64,000 nucleotides of DNA, taken from the NCBI RefSeq assembly GCF_001654925.1, contig NZ_LXER01000028.1, positions 1 to 64,000 on the forward strand. Reading direction: 5' to 3'. The translations under genes were made by a program, and so were the position numbers. Origin of the DNA: Buttiauxella brennerae ATCC 51605 (GTDB lineage Bacteria; Pseudomonadota; Gammaproteobacteria; Enterobacterales; Enterobacteriaceae). Below are positions 39,754-51,068 of this stretch, piece after piece (position 1 is the first letter of the stretch; each line of letters begins with the position of its first letter). The notes under the pieces are model-generated. The model was not told the origin of the DNA. It searched no databases and saw only the letters and a program-made list of their open reading frames with translations.

Positions 39754-40491
39754 TTACTGCGATGCCGGAGCCTGACTCTGAGCTCTGTCGAGTTCAAACA
39801 CCACATCAACCTGGTCGTCAAACTGAATCGTTTGCTGATCGTAGGTATCCTGGGCCGAAACCGGTGGAGCCGCGTCAGCTTTCATCATCCGCACCATCGG
39901 TGCTGGCTGGTAGTTAGAGACATGGTAACGCACGCTATAAACTGGCCCCAGCTTGCTGCTAAAGCCTTCAGCTAACAGCTTCGCCTGACGAGTTGCATCG
40001 TCGATAGCGGCTTTACGCGCTTTGTCTTTGTACTGTTCCGGGTTTGCGACGCCAAGTGAGACAGAACGGATTTCGTTAAGGCCCGCTTTGAGCGCGCCAT
40101 CAAGCAACTCGTTCATTTTGTCGAGTTTGCGCAGAGTCACATCAACCTGACGCACAGCACGGTAGCCTTTGAGCTGTGTTTTGCCGTCTTTCAGGTATTC
40201 ATATTCTGGTTGGGTGCGCAGGTTAGCGGCATTAATGTCTTTCTTCTCGACACCGCTTTGCTGCAAGAATGTCAGGTATTGCGCCACACGATCGTCGGCC
40301 TGTTTTTTAGCGGATGCCGCATCTTTAGCTGACACATTCACTTCGATTGCGAGCGTAGCAATGTCAGGAACGGCATCTACACTTGCCGTACCGGATGTCA
40401 CGACATGCGGGCCATTTGGTAATTCATCGGCCAATGCCGGAACCGAACCTAATCCCATTAAAGCAACTAATGCCAGGGTTTTAAACTTCAC
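39754..40491 (-). CDS. yggE: SIMPL-domain periplasmic protein YggE
   Basis: 245 residues with a signal peptide (cleavage about ALA/DE, residue 21) and one SIMPL/DUF541 domain. E. coli YggE is implicated in lowering oxidative stress; the mechanism is unknown. Same position next to argO as in E. coli. Confidence 0.93.
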   Translation of the reverse strand: MKFKTLALVALMGLGSVPALADELPNGPHVVTSGTASVDAVPDIATLAIEVNVSAKDAASAKKQADDRVAQYLTFLQQSGVEKKDINAANLRTQPEYEYLKDGKTQLKGYRAVRQVDVTLRKLDKMNELLDGALKAGLNEIRSVSLGVANPEQYKDKARKAAIDDATRQAKLLAEGFSSKLGPVYSVRYHVSNYQPAPMVRMMKADAAPPVSAQDTYDQQTIQFDDQVDVVFELDRAQSQAPASQ

Positions 40492-40599
40492 TGTAATTCC
40501 TCCATGCTACATTCCACTGTCATTACACCCGCAAAATACACGGACGTCTGGCTGCAAGCTTAGCCTGGAATGGTAACTTGTCTATCGGATTTAGGCTAA

Positions 40600-41235
40600 T
40601 TAGCCCATCAGAGACGCGATATGACGAACCCCATCAGAAGCCAGTTGCAGAGCAATAACCCACATCACCACACCCACTACGCCATTGATAATCCGCTGAG
40701 CTTTCGCGGTGCGCAGACGTGGCGCAAGCCAGGCTGCGAGAAGAGCCAGACCATAAAACCATAGGATAGACGCACTCACGGTACCTAATGCAAACCAGCG
40801 CTTCGGTTCATCAGCCAGTTGCCCGCCAAGACTCCCCAGTACAACAAAAGTATCCAGATAAACATGCGGATTAAGCCAGGTTACCGCCAGCACGGTGGCG
40901 ATAATTTTCCAGCGCCCCTGCTTCATCACTTCTGCTGAAGCCAGTTCTACGCTGCTGCTCATGGCGGTGCGCAATGCGCCCCAGCCGTACCACAATAAAA
41001 ATGCTACACCGCCCCACGTCACGCTCGCCAGCAGCCATGGTGACTTCATCAAAAGCGCACTACCACCAAACACCCCACCGCAAATCAGCAGCACATCGCT
41101 TAAGGCGCAAAGCGAGGCGATCATCAAATGATACTGGCGGCGAATACCCTGGTTCATCACAAACGCATTTTGTGGGCCCAGCGGCAGAATTAACGCAGCG
41201 CCTAATGTAAGCCCTTGAAAAAAGTAAGATAACAC
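40600..41235 (-). CDS. argO: Arginine exporter ArgO
   Basis: A 211-residue LysE-family exporter with about six helices. The family signature [19 protein letters not shown] stands at the N terminus. Expression is activated by ArgP with arginine and held off by lysine in E. coli. A precise ArgP site was not identified in the 140 bp upstream. Confidence 0.95.
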   Translation of the reverse strand: MLSYFFQGLTLGAALILPLGPQNAFVMNQGIRRQYHLMIASLCALSDVLLICGGVFGGSALLMKSPWLLASVTWGGVAFLLWYGWGALRTAMSSSVELASAEVMKQGRWKIIATVLAVTWLNPHVYLDTFVVLGSLGGQLADEPKRWFALGTVSASILWFYGLALLAAWLAPRLRTAKAQRIINGVVGVVMWVIALQLASDGVRHIASLMG

Positions 41236-41333
41236 GATGATTCACTCTTTAATGTTTAGCAATTAAAGAGGAGTTTAATGGGGAAAAATTATTAGAGGAA
41301 ATGGATAATTTTAATGGTTTATAAGTATTACTA

Positions 41334-41364
41334 ATAAAAAGGGGGCCAGCCGAAACCAGCCCCA
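41334..41364 (-). terminator. Candidate terminator of mscS
   Basis: On the minus strand GGGGC pairs with GCCCC around TGGTTTCGGCTG, then CTTTTTATT, about 12 bases past the mscS stop. Confidence 0.6.
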
Positions 41365-41375
41365 GAAAATCACGC

Positions 41376-42230
41376 TTACGCAGCTTCTTTCACACGTTTG
41401 AAATTCACATCCATTTGCGGATACGGGAAGCTTATGCCCTGCGCATCAAACTCACGTTTAACGCGTTCCAGCACATCCCAATAGACGTTTTGCAGATCAC
41501 CGCTGTTGCTCCATGCACGCACCACAAAGTTAATGGCTGATGGCCCAAACTCATTGAGTCGCACGGTGATTTCGCGGTCTTTCAACACGCGCTCATCGCT
41601 GTTAATGATATCTGTCAGGATTTGCTTAACCTTGTCGATATCTGAATCGTATGCCACGCCAATAATGAACTCATTGCGGCGCACCGGTTCACGGGAGAAG
41701 TTAATGATATTGCCAGCGATGATTTTACCGTTTGGCACGACAACGATTTTGCCGTCCACGGTGCGCAACGTGGTGGAGAAAATCTGCACGTTCAGCACGG
41801 TGCCAGCAATACCGCCAAGATCAACATACTCACCTGCGCGGAATGGGCGGAAAGTTACCAGCAACACGCCTGCCGCGAGGTTAGAAAGCGAACCTTGTAG
41901 AGCCAGACCGATGGCTAAACCGGCTGCACCGAGGACTGCGATAACGGACGCAGTCTGAACGCCAACGCGCCCCAGCGCGGCAATTAACGTAAATGCGATG
42001 ATGCCGTAACGCACCAGAGCGGAAAGGAAATCAGCTACCGTCGCATCAATACCACGCGCCAACATCACACGGTTAATGGTATTGGAAACCACGCGAGCCA
42101 CGATCATCCCGACGATGATTATCGCAATCGCCGCCACAATATTGACCGCATAGCTCAGCAGCAGCGCCTGGTTGCGCACCAGCCAGCCCCCAGCATTATT
42201 AATACTGTCTACAACGTTGAGATCTTCCAT
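41376..42230 (-). CDS. mscS: Small-conductance mechanosensitive channel MscS
   Basis: A 284-residue homoheptameric channel releasing solutes on hypo-osmotic shock. Three N-terminal helices with the pore-lining Gly/Ala-rich TM3 ([19 protein letters not shown], about 98-116), then the beta domain ([16 protein letters not shown]) and a C-terminal vestibule. In E. coli the next gene upstream is fbaA; here the tdc operon stands between them. Confidence 0.96.
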   Translation of the reverse strand: MEDLNVVDSINNAGGWLVRNQALLLSYAVNIVAAIAIIIVGMIVARVVSNTINRVMLARGIDATVADFLSALVRYGIIAFTLIAALGRVGVQTASVIAVLGAAGLAIGLALQGSLSNLAAGVLLVTFRPFRAGEYVDLGGIAGTVLNVQIFSTTLRTVDGKIVVVPNGKIIAGNIINFSREPVRRNEFIIGVAYDSDIDKVKQILTDIINSDERVLKDREITVRLNEFGPSAINFVVRAWSNSGDLQNVYWDVLERVKREFDAQGISFPYPQMDVNFKRVKEAA

Positions 42231-42336
42231 TCACGTGTCCTTGTCATTACTGAAATTTGTACCCAAAAGGCACAACAGAGACTTTAAAGGGTAAACAAAA
42301 CAACCGAATATGCCAAGTTGCTCACAAATTTGTCCG

Positions 42337-42360
42337 AAAAAACCCGCACGCGGCGGGTTC
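42337..42360 (-). terminator. Rho-independent terminator of the tdc operon
   Basis: On the minus strand AACCCGC pairs with GCGGGTT around CGCGT, followed by TTTTCGG; 28 bases after the tdcE stop. Confidence 0.8.
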
Positions 42361-42387
42361 AGGAGAGTGAATAAATGCAGCGTGGCA

Positions 42388-44682
42388 TTAGATCGAGTGG
42401 GTAAAGGTGCGCGAAATGACATCTTGCTGCTGCTCACGCGTCAGCGCATTAAAACGAACCGCATAGCCGGAAACGCGGATGGTCAGCGTCGGGTAGTTTT
42501 CCGGGTGTTCAACAGCATCAAGTAGCATCTCCCGGTTCATGACGTTCACATTCAAATGCTGCCCGCCTTCGGTTCGCACATCGTGATGGAAATAACCATC
42601 CAGTAACCCGACAAGGTTTAACTGGCGCACCGCGTCATCACGGCCTAGCGCCGCAGGAACAATCGAGAAGGTGTAAGAGATGCCATCTTTGGCATAACTG
42701 AACGGCAGTTTGGCGACCGACGTTAATGAAGCCACTGCACCTTTGCGATCGCGCCCATGCATCGGGTTAGCACCCGGCGCAAATGGCATTCCGGCACGGC
42801 GGCCATCTGGCGTGTTACCGGTTTTTTGCCCGTATACCACGTTTGATGTGATCGTCAGGATCGACTGAGTCGGCACCGCGTTGCGATAGGTTGGCAGCGC
42901 CTGGATCTTCTTCATAAAACGCTCAACCAGATCGCAGGCAATGGCATCAACACGATCATCATTATTACCGTATTGCGGGTAATCACCTTCAATGACGAAA
43001 TCAACCGCCAGGCCGTTTTGGTCGCGCACCGGTTTCACCGTGGCGTACTTAATCGCAGAAAGCGAATCCACTGCCACCGACAACCCGGCAATACCGCATG
43101 CCATGGTGCGATAAACATCCCGGTCATGCAGAGCCATTAACGAGGCTTCGTAGCTGTATTTGTCGTGCATGTAGTGAATAAGATTGAGCGCGGTGATGTA
43201 TTGCGTTGCCAGCCAGTCCATAAAGTGGTCGAGGCTGCTCATTACCTTGTCGTAATCCAATACCTCATCGAGCAGCATTGGCATTTTCGGGCCGACCTGG
43301 ATTTTGAGTTTTTCGTCCATGCCGCCGTTGATGCAATACAGCAGCGTTTTTGCCAGGTTAGCGCGTGCACCAAAGAACTGCATCTGCTTGCCAATCACCA
43401 TCGGACTGACGCAGCATGCAATCGCATAGTCATCGCTGTCGAAATCACAGCGCATCAGGTCATCATTTTCATATTGCAGAGATGATGTTTCGATGGATAC
43501 TTTCGCCGCATAGATCTTGAAGGGTTTCGGCAATGCTTCCGACCAGAGAATCGTCAGGTTCGGCTCCGGTGCAGGCCCCATGGTGTACAGCGTGTTCAGG
43601 TAGCGGTAGGCATTTTTGGTGACCAGCGTGCGACCATCAAGCCCCATTCCACCAATGACTTCGGTCGCCCAAATAGGGTCACCGGAGAAAAGCGTGTCAA
43701 ATTCCGGTGTACGCAGGAAACGCACCATGCGGATTTTCATAATGAAGTGATCGACCAGCTCTTGTGCTTGTTGCTCTGTCAGCAGCCCGGCTTTTATATC
43801 GCGCTCGATATAAATGTCGATAAACGTGGTGGTGCGGCCCAGTGACATCGCCCCGCCATTCTGCGATTTCACCGCAGCCAGGTAGGCAAAATAGAGCCAT
43901 TGCAACGCTTCTTGCGCATTGCTTGCCGGGCGCGAAATATCGAACCCGTATTTTGCCGCCATCTCCTGAATTTGCAGCAGCGCACGGCGATGTTCAGACA
44001 ACTCTTCACGCAAGCGAATTACCGCTTCAAGGTTTTCACCGCGCTCAAGCTGGTTTTGCAGATCGGCAAACTGCAATTCACGCTCGCGCACCAGGTATGC
44101 AATCCCGTAAAGCGCAACGCGGCGGTAGTCGCCAATAATGCGGCCACGCCCGTAACCGTCCGGCAAGCCAGTCAACACACCCGATTTACGGCAGCGCAAA
44201 ATATCCGGCGAGTAAACATCAAATACGCCCTGGTTATGCGTCTTACGCAGCGAGGTAAACTGATATTCGAAATCCGGGTCCATTTCACGACCATAAGCTT
44301 CAAAAGAGCTTTTGATCATATTCACGCCACCATAAGGGTGTAAGGCGCGCTTTAGCGGTTTATCCGTTTGCAAACCGACAATTTTTTCATGCTCTTTGAC
44401 GATATAACCCGGTGCATGCGCGGTAATCGTGGTGGCAATATTAGTGTCGAAATCGACTGGCGCGTGGGTGGCATTCTCAATACGAATGCCGTCCATGACC
44501 TTTTCCCACAGTGCCGTCGTCGCCGTAGTTGCTCCCGCTAAAAATGATTCATCACCTTCATATGGGGTGTAGTTTTGTTGGATAAAATCCCGAACATTAA
44601 TTGTTGCTTTCCATTCTACGCCCGAGAATTGCTGCCAGGCATGGGAATAATTATCGCTGGTAATATCAACATCTACTTTCAT
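42388..44682 (-). CDS. tdcE: 2-ketobutyrate formate-lyase/pyruvate formate-lyase TdcE
   Basis: A glycyl-radical enzyme cleaving 2-ketobutyrate (or pyruvate) with CoA to propionyl-CoA (or acetyl-CoA) and formate, anaerobically. 764 residues, as in E. coli. The active-site Cys pair is in AIACCVSPM and the radical Gly near the C terminus in RVSGYAVRF; the radical is normally installed by PflA. It is last of tdcABCDE; no tdcF or tdcG follows before mscS. Confidence 0.95.
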   Translation of the reverse strand: MKVDVDITSDNYSHAWQQFSGVEWKATINVRDFIQQNYTPYEGDESFLAGATTATTALWEKVMDGIRIENATHAPVDFDTNIATTITAHAPGYIVKEHEKIVGLQTDKPLKRALHPYGGVNMIKSSFEAYGREMDPDFEYQFTSLRKTHNQGVFDVYSPDILRCRKSGVLTGLPDGYGRGRIIGDYRRVALYGIAYLVRERELQFADLQNQLERGENLEAVIRLREELSEHRRALLQIQEMAAKYGFDISRPASNAQEALQWLYFAYLAAVKSQNGGAMSLGRTTTFIDIYIERDIKAGLLTEQQAQELVDHFIMKIRMVRFLRTPEFDTLFSGDPIWATEVIGGMGLDGRTLVTKNAYRYLNTLYTMGPAPEPNLTILWSEALPKPFKIYAAKVSIETSSLQYENDDLMRCDFDSDDYAIACCVSPMVIGKQMQFFGARANLAKTLLYCINGGMDEKLKIQVGPKMPMLLDEVLDYDKVMSSLDHFMDWLATQYITALNLIHYMHDKYSYEASLMALHDRDVYRTMACGIAGLSVAVDSLSAIKYATVKPVRDQNGLAVDFVIEGDYPQYGNNDDRVDAIACDLVERFMKKIQALPTYRNAVPTQSILTITSNVVYGQKTGNTPDGRRAGMPFAPGANPMHGRDRKGAVASLTSVAKLPFSYAKDGISYTFSIVPAALGRDDAVRQLNLVGLLDGYFHHDVRTEGGQHLNVNVMNREMLLDAVEHPENYPTLTIRVSGYAVRFNALTREQQQDVISRTFTHSI

Positions 44683-44712
44683 TACTTCATTCCTTTAAAG
44701 CATATTATTTAT

Positions 44713-44786
44713 ATACCCTTTGAATTTCGAGTTGCGGGACAAAGGGTGTTAGCCCCTTGCCTTGCAATTTGAAATATGAGGATATA
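44713..44786. repeat. Short inverted element between tdcD and tdcE
   Basis: Arms ATACCCTTTGAATTTCGAGTTGC and an inverted partner reading TTGCAATTTGAAATATGAGG surround only about 25 bases. The arms resemble the outer arms of ERIC-like element 1, but the ERIC core is absent, so it may be an internal-deletion relative. Confidence 0.6.
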
Positions 44787-45995
44787 TCAGGCGTATTCGG
44801 CGAGATGGCATTCTCTACCTAAATGCAAAGCATCAAGTGCAATCATCTTTTCTTCGTTGGTAGGAATAACCGCTAAAATAACGGGAGACTGTTCGCAGGA
44901 AATAATTCGCTCACCTGACCGGTTAGGTTGGTTATTCTTATCAATATCCAGTTCAACACCAAATACCTGTAAACGTTCAGAAACCAGACGGCGAATAAGT
45001 ATTGAATTTTCACCAATACCACCGGTAAAAATAATGCCGTCCAGGCGATTTAATGCAGCTGCGTGCGCGCCAATCGTTCGGGCAATACGATGGACAAATG
45101 TTTTTATCGCCCGTTGTGCCCGCTCATCACCGTTGTGCCAGGCATTTTCCAGGGTACGTAAATCTGACGATAAACCCGAAAGCCCCAGCAGCCCTGACTC
45201 TTTATTGACGACCTGCTCAAGGTCATCCATGGATTGTCCGGTCTGCCTTGCAAGCCAGGCCATGGCACCGAAATCCACATCACCGCAGCGCGTGCCCATA
45301 ATCAGGCCTTCGAGTGGCGTCATGCCCATTGAAGTATCGACGCTTTCGCCATTTTGCACCGCGCACACCGAAGCACCATTACCTAAGTGAGCAATCACCA
45401 ACCCCGAATCCTCTACGTTCAGGCCTAATAAATCACATGCCTGCTGCGCTACGTAACGATGCGAAGTGCCATGGAACCCATAGCGGCGAACGCCGTACTC
45501 TTCAAAGTAACGATATGGCAGACCGTACAAATAAGCTTCGGGCTTTAGGGTCTGATGGAAGCTGGTATCGAATACCGCGACTTGAGGAACGCCAGGGAAA
45601 CGAAGCCGTGCAGATTCCACGCCGTGTAAATTGGCATAATTGTGCAGCGGAGCCAAAGGTGAAACCAGGCGAATTTTTTCTATGACATCATCAGTAATTA
45701 ATACCGACTTGCTAAATAAAGAACCACCGTGAGCAATACGGTGGCCAACAAAGGCCACACTATCAATTAAATTACGCTTTTCAAGCTCAGAGGATATTTC
45801 CGCAAGTGCTTCTTCATAATTCTGGCGAGCCAGAATAACTGGCTCCCCATCATTAACCGTTATAAATGCTTTATCGGTATTAATACCTTCACAAATCCCG
45901 GACAAAAGCACATCACACGTTTCTGCATCTAATACTGAAAATTTTACCGAAGAAGAACCACAGTTAATCGTCAACACTACCGGGTAATCATTCAT
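44787..45995 (-). CDS. tdcD: Propionate/acetate kinase TdcD
   Basis: Makes ATP from propionyl- or acetyl-phosphate in the last step of threonine/serine fermentation. 402 residues of the acetokinase family: N-terminal [31 protein letters not shown] and FTGGIGENS. Preceded by tdcC and followed, across a repeat, by tdcE. No phosphotransacetylase is present here, so Pta from elsewhere would be needed. Confidence 0.95.
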   Translation of the reverse strand: MNDYPVVLTINCGSSSVKFSVLDAETCDVLLSGICEGINTDKAFITVNDGEPVILARQNYEEALAEISSELEKRNLIDSVAFVGHRIAHGGSLFSKSVLITDDVIEKIRLVSPLAPLHNYANLHGVESARLRFPGVPQVAVFDTSFHQTLKPEAYLYGLPYRYFEEYGVRRYGFHGTSHRYVAQQACDLLGLNVEDSGLVIAHLGNGASVCAVQNGESVDTSMGMTPLEGLIMGTRCGDVDFGAMAWLARQTGQSMDDLEQVVNKESGLLGLSGLSSDLRTLENAWHNGDERAQRAIKTFVHRIARTIGAHAAALNRLDGIIFTGGIGENSILIRRLVSERLQVFGVELDIDKNNQPNRSGERIISCEQSPVILAVIPTNEEKMIALDALHLGRECHLAEYA

Positions 45996-46025
45996 TTTTA
46001 AATCCCACTCATCCTGAGTAAGTCA

Positions 46026-47357
46026 TTAGATAAGCTTGTAGACAATATTAAGAATGGTCAGCAAGCCAATTACTGTGACAAAAATGTTTTCGGTTCTGCC
46101 TTTATATTTCGCAAGTGCAGGTGTTTTGCGAATGGCATACATTGGCAGCAAGCAAAGCAGTGAAGCGATAATTGGCGCACCCATGGCTTCAATCAAATCG
46201 AGGATGTTCGGGTTAGCGTAAGCCACCACCCAGGTCGACCCCATGATAAAGACCATGCTGATAAGGTTGAGTTTGCCACCGGAAACTTTGGTTTTATCCC
46301 CTTTGTAGCCGAACTTCAGAACCAGACCGTTGAGCCCTTCGAGAGTGCCAAGATAGTGGCCGAAGAAGGATTTGAAAATGGCGACCAGTGCAATGATCGA
46401 CGCGCCATATTCCAGTGTCGTGGCAAAGGTCGATTTTGTACCCGCCATCGATGAGAAGTGGTTCGCCAGGTAGGAAAGAACGGGAATGTTCTGCGCTTTA
46501 GCTTCGGCCATATTCTGCGGGGAAAGCGTGAACAGGCAGCTGAAAGCAAAGAACATCACTACGGCAACCATCAGCATGCTGGCACGGGAAATGATTTTCG
46601 AACATTTGTCTTCGGTAAACTGCCTGCCAAAGTCATGCTCGTACTCTTCACGTTTAGAAACAACGAAGGAGGAAACAATTGGCGAGAAGTTAAACGAGAA
46701 GACCATAATGGAAATACCCAGCCATACCGTCACCAGAATGCCATCACTGCCGGTAAACGAAATGTCGCTGAGGCTCACTTGATCGATAACCGCAGAGTTC
46801 CAGTAAGGGATCAGCGAGACTGAAATCAGCACCAGGCAGGCAATGAACGGGAACACCAGGTAGCTCATGACTTTAACCATCAGATCCTTGCCGAAATAGA
46901 TGACAAAAGCCATCAACAGCAACAGGAAGAGCGCAACCACACCACGGTTAAGGGGCATAAGCTGGAGCTGGTTTTCCCAGAATGTCATGAAGGTATTGGT
47001 TATCGTGACACCGTAAATCCACAGCAGCGGGCAAATCGCGAAAAAGTACAAAAAGGTGATAACCACACCACCCGTTTTACCGAAATGCTCTTCTACCGTT
47101 TCCGTGATATTGCCGGAAGGATTACTGCCGGAAAGGCACAGACGCGCCAGTGCACGGTGGCAGTAAAATGCAATCGGGAATGCCAGGAACAGCATTATCA
47201 CAATCGGAATTAAGCCGCCATAACCTGCACGGATGGGGAAGAATAAAACTCCCGCACCGATAGCCGTTCCAAATAAACCGAGAGTCCAGGTGGTGTCAGA
47301 CTTGCGCCATTGCGATTCCGCTTTTTGGCCAATAAGGGTTGCATCAGTATTACTCAT
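46026..47357 (-). CDS. tdcC: Threonine/serine:proton symporter TdcC
   Basis: 443 residues, 11 predicted helices, of the hydroxy/aromatic amino acid permease (HAAAP) family; brings L-threonine and L-serine into the cell for TdcB. The start at 47357 has a GAGGAA ribosome site. Lies between tdcB and tdcD as in E. coli. Confidence 0.95.
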   Translation of the reverse strand: MSNTDATLIGQKAESQWRKSDTTWTLGLFGTAIGAGVLFFPIRAGYGGLIPIVIMLFLAFPIAFYCHRALARLCLSGSNPSGNITETVEEHFGKTGGVVITFLYFFAICPLLWIYGVTITNTFMTFWENQLQLMPLNRGVVALFLLLLMAFVIYFGKDLMVKVMSYLVFPFIACLVLISVSLIPYWNSAVIDQVSLSDISFTGSDGILVTVWLGISIMVFSFNFSPIVSSFVVSKREEYEHDFGRQFTEDKCSKIISRASMLMVAVVMFFAFSCLFTLSPQNMAEAKAQNIPVLSYLANHFSSMAGTKSTFATTLEYGASIIALVAIFKSFFGHYLGTLEGLNGLVLKFGYKGDKTKVSGGKLNLISMVFIMGSTWVVAYANPNILDLIEAMGAPIIASLLCLLPMYAIRKTPALAKYKGRTENIFVTVIGLLTILNIVYKLI

Positions 47358-47381
47358 AATAAAGTTCCTCGAGAGATTCTA

Positions 47382-48371
47382 TCAAATATCTGCGGAGCCT
47401 GTAATTTGTGAAACGCGAGACAGGTCAATATTACCGCCGGAGATAATACTAACCGTTTTGCGCCCTTTAATATAATGGTCTAATTTACCGCTCAATAATG
47501 CAGCAGTGGCTAATGCGCCAGCACCCTCTGTGACAACTTTATTACGTTGAATAAGGGCTACCATACTGTTACGAATTTCATCTTCACTGACTAATACAAT
47601 ATCGGTAACGAGCTTCTTCACGATTTCGTAGGTTATTCTGCCCGGACGTGAAACATCACAACCATCGGCTAACGTACCTGAAGTACGGTGCGCCAAGAGT
47701 TCACCTTTATAAAATGATGCGGCCATGCCATGCACGTTTTCTGCCTGCACGCCGATAATATTGATTGTCGGGTTGATTGATTTAATCGCCAGTGCAATAC
47801 CCGCAATTAATCCGCCGCCGCCAATTGGCACAATGACATTGTCTACATCATATAAATCTTCCAGAATTTCAAGGCCGATAGTCCCTTGCCCGGCAATCAC
47901 TTTTTCATCGTCATAAGGTGGAATGAAGATGCGCCCTTCCATCTCAACGATTTCACTCACCTTGGCGATGGTATCGTTGAAGTTATCGCCATGCATCACG
48001 ACCTGTGCGGAGTAGTCCGTTGTTGCCGCTACTTTAGACTTAGGCGCACCATTAGGCATGACAACCTTGCCATTGATTCCGAGAATGGCGCAGGAGAGCG
48101 AAACACCTTGCGCATGGTTGCCGGCAGAACAAGCCACCACACCTTTGCTTCTTTCTTCTTCTGTTAATGAGCTGAGCTTATTAAAAGCACCGCGTATTTT
48201 AAATGAGCCTGTACGCTGCATATTTTCGAATTTTAAAAATATTTCACCCTTACAGCATTCGCTCAGATAATTAGAACGCGGCATCCCTGTTTTATAGATA
48301 TATCCCGCTAATCTTTTTTTAGCATCAAGAACATCAATAATAGTCACAGGTAGTTCATAGTCGATATGCAT
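47382..48371 (-). CDS. tdcB: Catabolic threonine dehydratase TdcB
   Basis: A PLP enzyme deaminating threonine to 2-ketobutyrate; the E. coli enzyme is activated by AMP. The start at 48371 ([11 protein letters not shown]) gives the 329 residues of E. coli; an eight-residue longer reading is less likely. The PLP Lys is in [11 protein letters not shown] and the glycine loop in [11 protein letters not shown]. It lacks the C-terminal ACT domains of biosynthetic IlvA. Confidence 0.95.
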   Translation of the reverse strand: MHIDYELPVTIIDVLDAKKRLAGYIYKTGMPRSNYLSECCKGEIFLKFENMQRTGSFKIRGAFNKLSSLTEEERSKGVVACSAGNHAQGVSLSCAILGINGKVVMPNGAPKSKVAATTDYSAQVVMHGDNFNDTIAKVSEIVEMEGRIFIPPYDDEKVIAGQGTIGLEILEDLYDVDNVIVPIGGGGLIAGIALAIKSINPTINIIGVQAENVHGMAASFYKGELLAHRTSGTLADGCDVSRPGRITYEIVKKLVTDIVLVSEDEIRNSMVALIQRNKVVTEGAGALATAALLSGKLDHYIKGRKTVSIISGGNIDLSRVSQITGSADI

Positions 48372-48468
48372 GTAGACCTCAACATTTAAAAGCAAAAATG
48401 ATTTATGGGGTGGCTTTTATTAAGCTACCACTTTGAATGAGTAATATTTTATGAGTTACTTATTTAAG

Positions 48469-49407
48469 TTAAGCAACTTCAGTTAATTTGTCTGATTGAA
48501 ACTTAATTCGTAATGAATGTTTTTTGGCCAGTTCAACTAATGTGGCAGCAGATCTATTAATTCGATAATTCTTAGACCAAACGGCAGCATATCGTGCGAC
48601 AGGTAATTTATCCTCAACCGGGATTTTAATAAATTGGTTAGACCCAAATGGGGAAATCATATCGCGTGGAATAACTGTCAGAAAACCTGCGTTGAGCACC
48701 AGGTTATAAATGGTTACTACCGAATCTGTTTTTACGATGTTTTCACTTTTGATATTGTTCTTTTGCAGGGTAGTCAGAAGCTCGCTGTAATATCCCATTT
48801 CCGTTTGTGGTAAAACCCATTGCTCATGACTTAATGCGCTGAGCGTGGTCGTCCCTTTAACTACCCGTGTTCGATTGGCAACCAGAACAAACTCTGACTC
48901 GAACAGTGGTTCAATGTGCAAATCCTGTAGCAACATTTCGTCGCTCAATGTGCCAATAGCAAAGTCCAGGCGACCATCGCGGATTGCAGGCAAGAAAGAA
49001 GAAAGTTGGGCTTCGAACATCGAGATCTGAGCCTGCGGGAAAAGCTCTTTAAACTCTTTCATCATACCTGGCAAAAAAGTGAAGCCGATAAGCGAAGGGT
49101 AGCCAAATGACACATCCACCACGCTATTTCCAACCATGCGATTCATTTCACTACACATATTGCGCAATTCACGTGTGATGGATTCAGCGTGAGTCAGCAA
49201 TACTTTGCCTGCTTCAGTTAATTTAACGCCGGTATTTTTTCTGATAATAAGCTCTAAACCAAAATACGATTCCATGTCGCTTATAATTTTACTGACAGCA
49301 GGCTGGGTCAGGCTCAGTTGTTTAGCCGCAGAACCAAATGATCCACTTCTCACCACTTCCTGAAAGACAAGCAGATGTTGTGTTTTTGGTAAGGTATTAT
49401 TGTCCAT
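48469..49407 (-). CDS. tdcA: LysR-type activator TdcA
   Basis: 312 residues, as in E. coli; activates the tdc operon. HTH at about 10-65 (VVRSGSFGSAAKQLSLTQPA) and effector domain at about 95-300. Promoter-proximal gene of the operon; 97 bp separate it from tdcB. The tdcR gene known upstream of tdcA in E. coli was not seen. Confidence 0.93.
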   Translation of the reverse strand: MDNNTLPKTQHLLVFQEVVRSGSFGSAAKQLSLTQPAVSKIISDMESYFGLELIIRKNTGVKLTEAGKVLLTHAESITRELRNMCSEMNRMVGNSVVDVSFGYPSLIGFTFLPGMMKEFKELFPQAQISMFEAQLSSFLPAIRDGRLDFAIGTLSDEMLLQDLHIEPLFESEFVLVANRTRVVKGTTTLSALSHEQWVLPQTEMGYYSELLTTLQKNNIKSENIVKTDSVVTIYNLVLNAGFLTVIPRDMISPFGSNQFIKIPVEDKLPVARYAAVWSKNYRINRSAATLVELAKKHSLRIKFQSDKLTEVA

Positions 49408-49441
49408 TCAAATCTGCGCCTATTAACGTCCCATGCAGCAG

Positions 49442-49485
49442 ATCATATCGAATTATGCATCAGTTGTAGTGTGCAGTGACTCACA
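49442..49485 (-). promoter_or_regulatory. tdc promoter with CRP-type site
   Basis: TGTGC-N6-TCACA (49470-49485) differs from the CRP consensus at one core base. TATGAT at 49447-49442 on the minus strand is a good -10. Their spacing puts the CRP centre near -42, the class II position known for E. coli tdc. The rest of the AT-rich 49486-49823 interval shows no gene. Confidence 0.65.
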
Positions 49486-49823
49486 ATTACCAGAGCGCTA
49501 ATTGGATGCAAATCACGCAAACGAAATTAACCCTTTAAAATCATAACGTTAAAAATAGGTCATTTGCATTTTACATGACAAAGGTCAACCTTAGCAGGAG
49601 TAATAAAATAAAGTTATGGTGATAATAAAATCATATCTGTACAAATAACTCTCAATTTTATAGGCACTTATAATAAAACTAAAATAATTTTATAAAATTG
49701 CCGAAATAAATAGCATTCAGAAAATACCCGCATCAGAAAATATTATTTCTGCTATCAGTTTATTTAAAAGCAATATGCTGGATTTTTAAGCCTGGGTTGC
49801 AGATAAAAATTTATTAAAGATAC

Positions 49824-49848
49824 AAAAAAGCCCGCACGAAGCGGGCTT
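49824..49848 (-). terminator. Rho-independent terminator of fbaA
   Basis: On the minus strand AGCCCGC, loop TTCG, then GCGGGCT and TTTTTTG; 24 bases after the fbaA stop. Confidence 0.9.
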
Positions 49849-49872
49849 GATTCAAGCATTTACTGCTTCAAA

Positions 49873-50952
49873 TTACAGAACGTCTACTGCGTTCAGTTCT
49901 TTGAAAGCCTGCTCCAGACGGGTGATCATTGAAGTCTGTGCAGAACGCAGCCATACGCGTGGATCGTAGTATTTTTTGTTCGGCTGATCTTCGCCTTTAG
50001 GGTTGCCCAACTGGCCCTGCAGGTAAGCTTCGTTAGCTTTGTAGTAGCTCAGGATACCTTCCCAAGTTGCCCACTGAGTATCGGTATCGATGTTCATTTT
50101 GATAACACCGTAGCTCACGGAATCTTTGATTTCTTGAGCTGTAGAACCGGAACCGCCGTGGAATACGAAGTTCAGAGAGTTGTGTGGCAGGTTGTGTTTC
50201 TTAGAAACATAGTCCTGAGAATCACGCAGGATAGTCGGGGTCAGAACCACGTTACCTGGCTTGTAAACACCGTGCACGTTACCGAAAGAAGCAGCGATAG
50301 TGAAACGAGGGCTGATTTTGCTCAGTTCGGTGTAAGCGTAATCAACGTCTTCTGGCTGAGTGTACAGAGCAGATGCGTCCATATGGCTGTTATCTACGCC
50401 ATCTTCTTCGCCGCCGGTGCAACCCAGTTCGATTTCCAGAGTCATGCCCATTTTGGACATACGAGCCAGATATTTAGAGCTGATCTCGATGTTTTCTTCC
50501 AGAGACTCTTCAGACAGGTCGATCATGTGAGAAGAGAACAGTGGTTTGCCAGTTGCCGCGAAGTGTTTTTCGCCAGCGTCCAACAGGCCGTCGATCCATG
50601 GCAGCAGTTTCTTAGCGCAGTGGTCGGTGTGCAGGATAACTGGCACGCCGTAATGTTCAGCCATCTGGTGAACGTGATGTGCGCCAGAGATTGCGCCCAG
50701 GATTGCTGCACCCTGAGGAACGTCAGTTTTCACGCCTTTACCCGCGATGAATGCAGCGCCACCGTTAGAGAACTGAACGATAACTGGTGCTTTAACTTTC
50801 GCAGCAGTTTCCAGTACGGCGTTGATAGAGTCGGTGCCTACGCAGTTAACTGCTGGCAGAGCAAAGTTGTTTTCTTTTGCAATCTGGAAAACTTTCTGTA
50901 CGTCATCACCAGTGATTACACCAGGTTTTACGAAATCAAAAATCTTAGACAT
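49873..50952 (-). CDS. fbaA: Class II fructose-bisphosphate aldolase
   Basis: Zinc aldolase of glycolysis and gluconeogenesis. The start at 50952 (MSKIFDFVKPG) gives 359 residues, as in E. coli; the nine extra in-frame residues are rejected. The zinc-binding His and catalytic Asp lie in LHTDHCAKK, with a second set in VFHGGSGS and KMNIDTDTQ. Downstream of pgk in the epd-pgk-fbaA unit. Confidence 0.97.
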   Translation of the reverse strand: MSKIFDFVKPGVITGDDVQKVFQIAKENNFALPAVNCVGTDSINAVLETAAKVKAPVIVQFSNGGAAFIAGKGVKTDVPQGAAILGAISGAHHVHQMAEHYGVPVILHTDHCAKKLLPWIDGLLDAGEKHFAATGKPLFSSHMIDLSEESLEENIEISSKYLARMSKMGMTLEIELGCTGGEEDGVDNSHMDASALYTQPEDVDYAYTELSKISPRFTIAASFGNVHGVYKPGNVVLTPTILRDSQDYVSKKHNLPHNSLNFVFHGGSGSTAQEIKDSVSYGVIKMNIDTDTQWATWEGILSYYKANEAYLQGQLGNPKGEDQPNKKYYDPRVWLRSAQTSMITRLEQAFKELNAVDVL

Positions 50953-51068
50953 GGTTGTTTGTCCTGTATCGTCGGCCAATTTGCCCGTTAGGGTAAATAA
51001 AGAAATATTAACCGCTTACTAAAATCGGCGGCAAAAAACAAACGGGCAGGAAACCCTGCCCGTCATTA

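Noticed and set aside
50134-50991. 285-codon ORF antisense to fbaA
   Set aside because: Mirror of biased codons in fbaA; no homology signal or start site.
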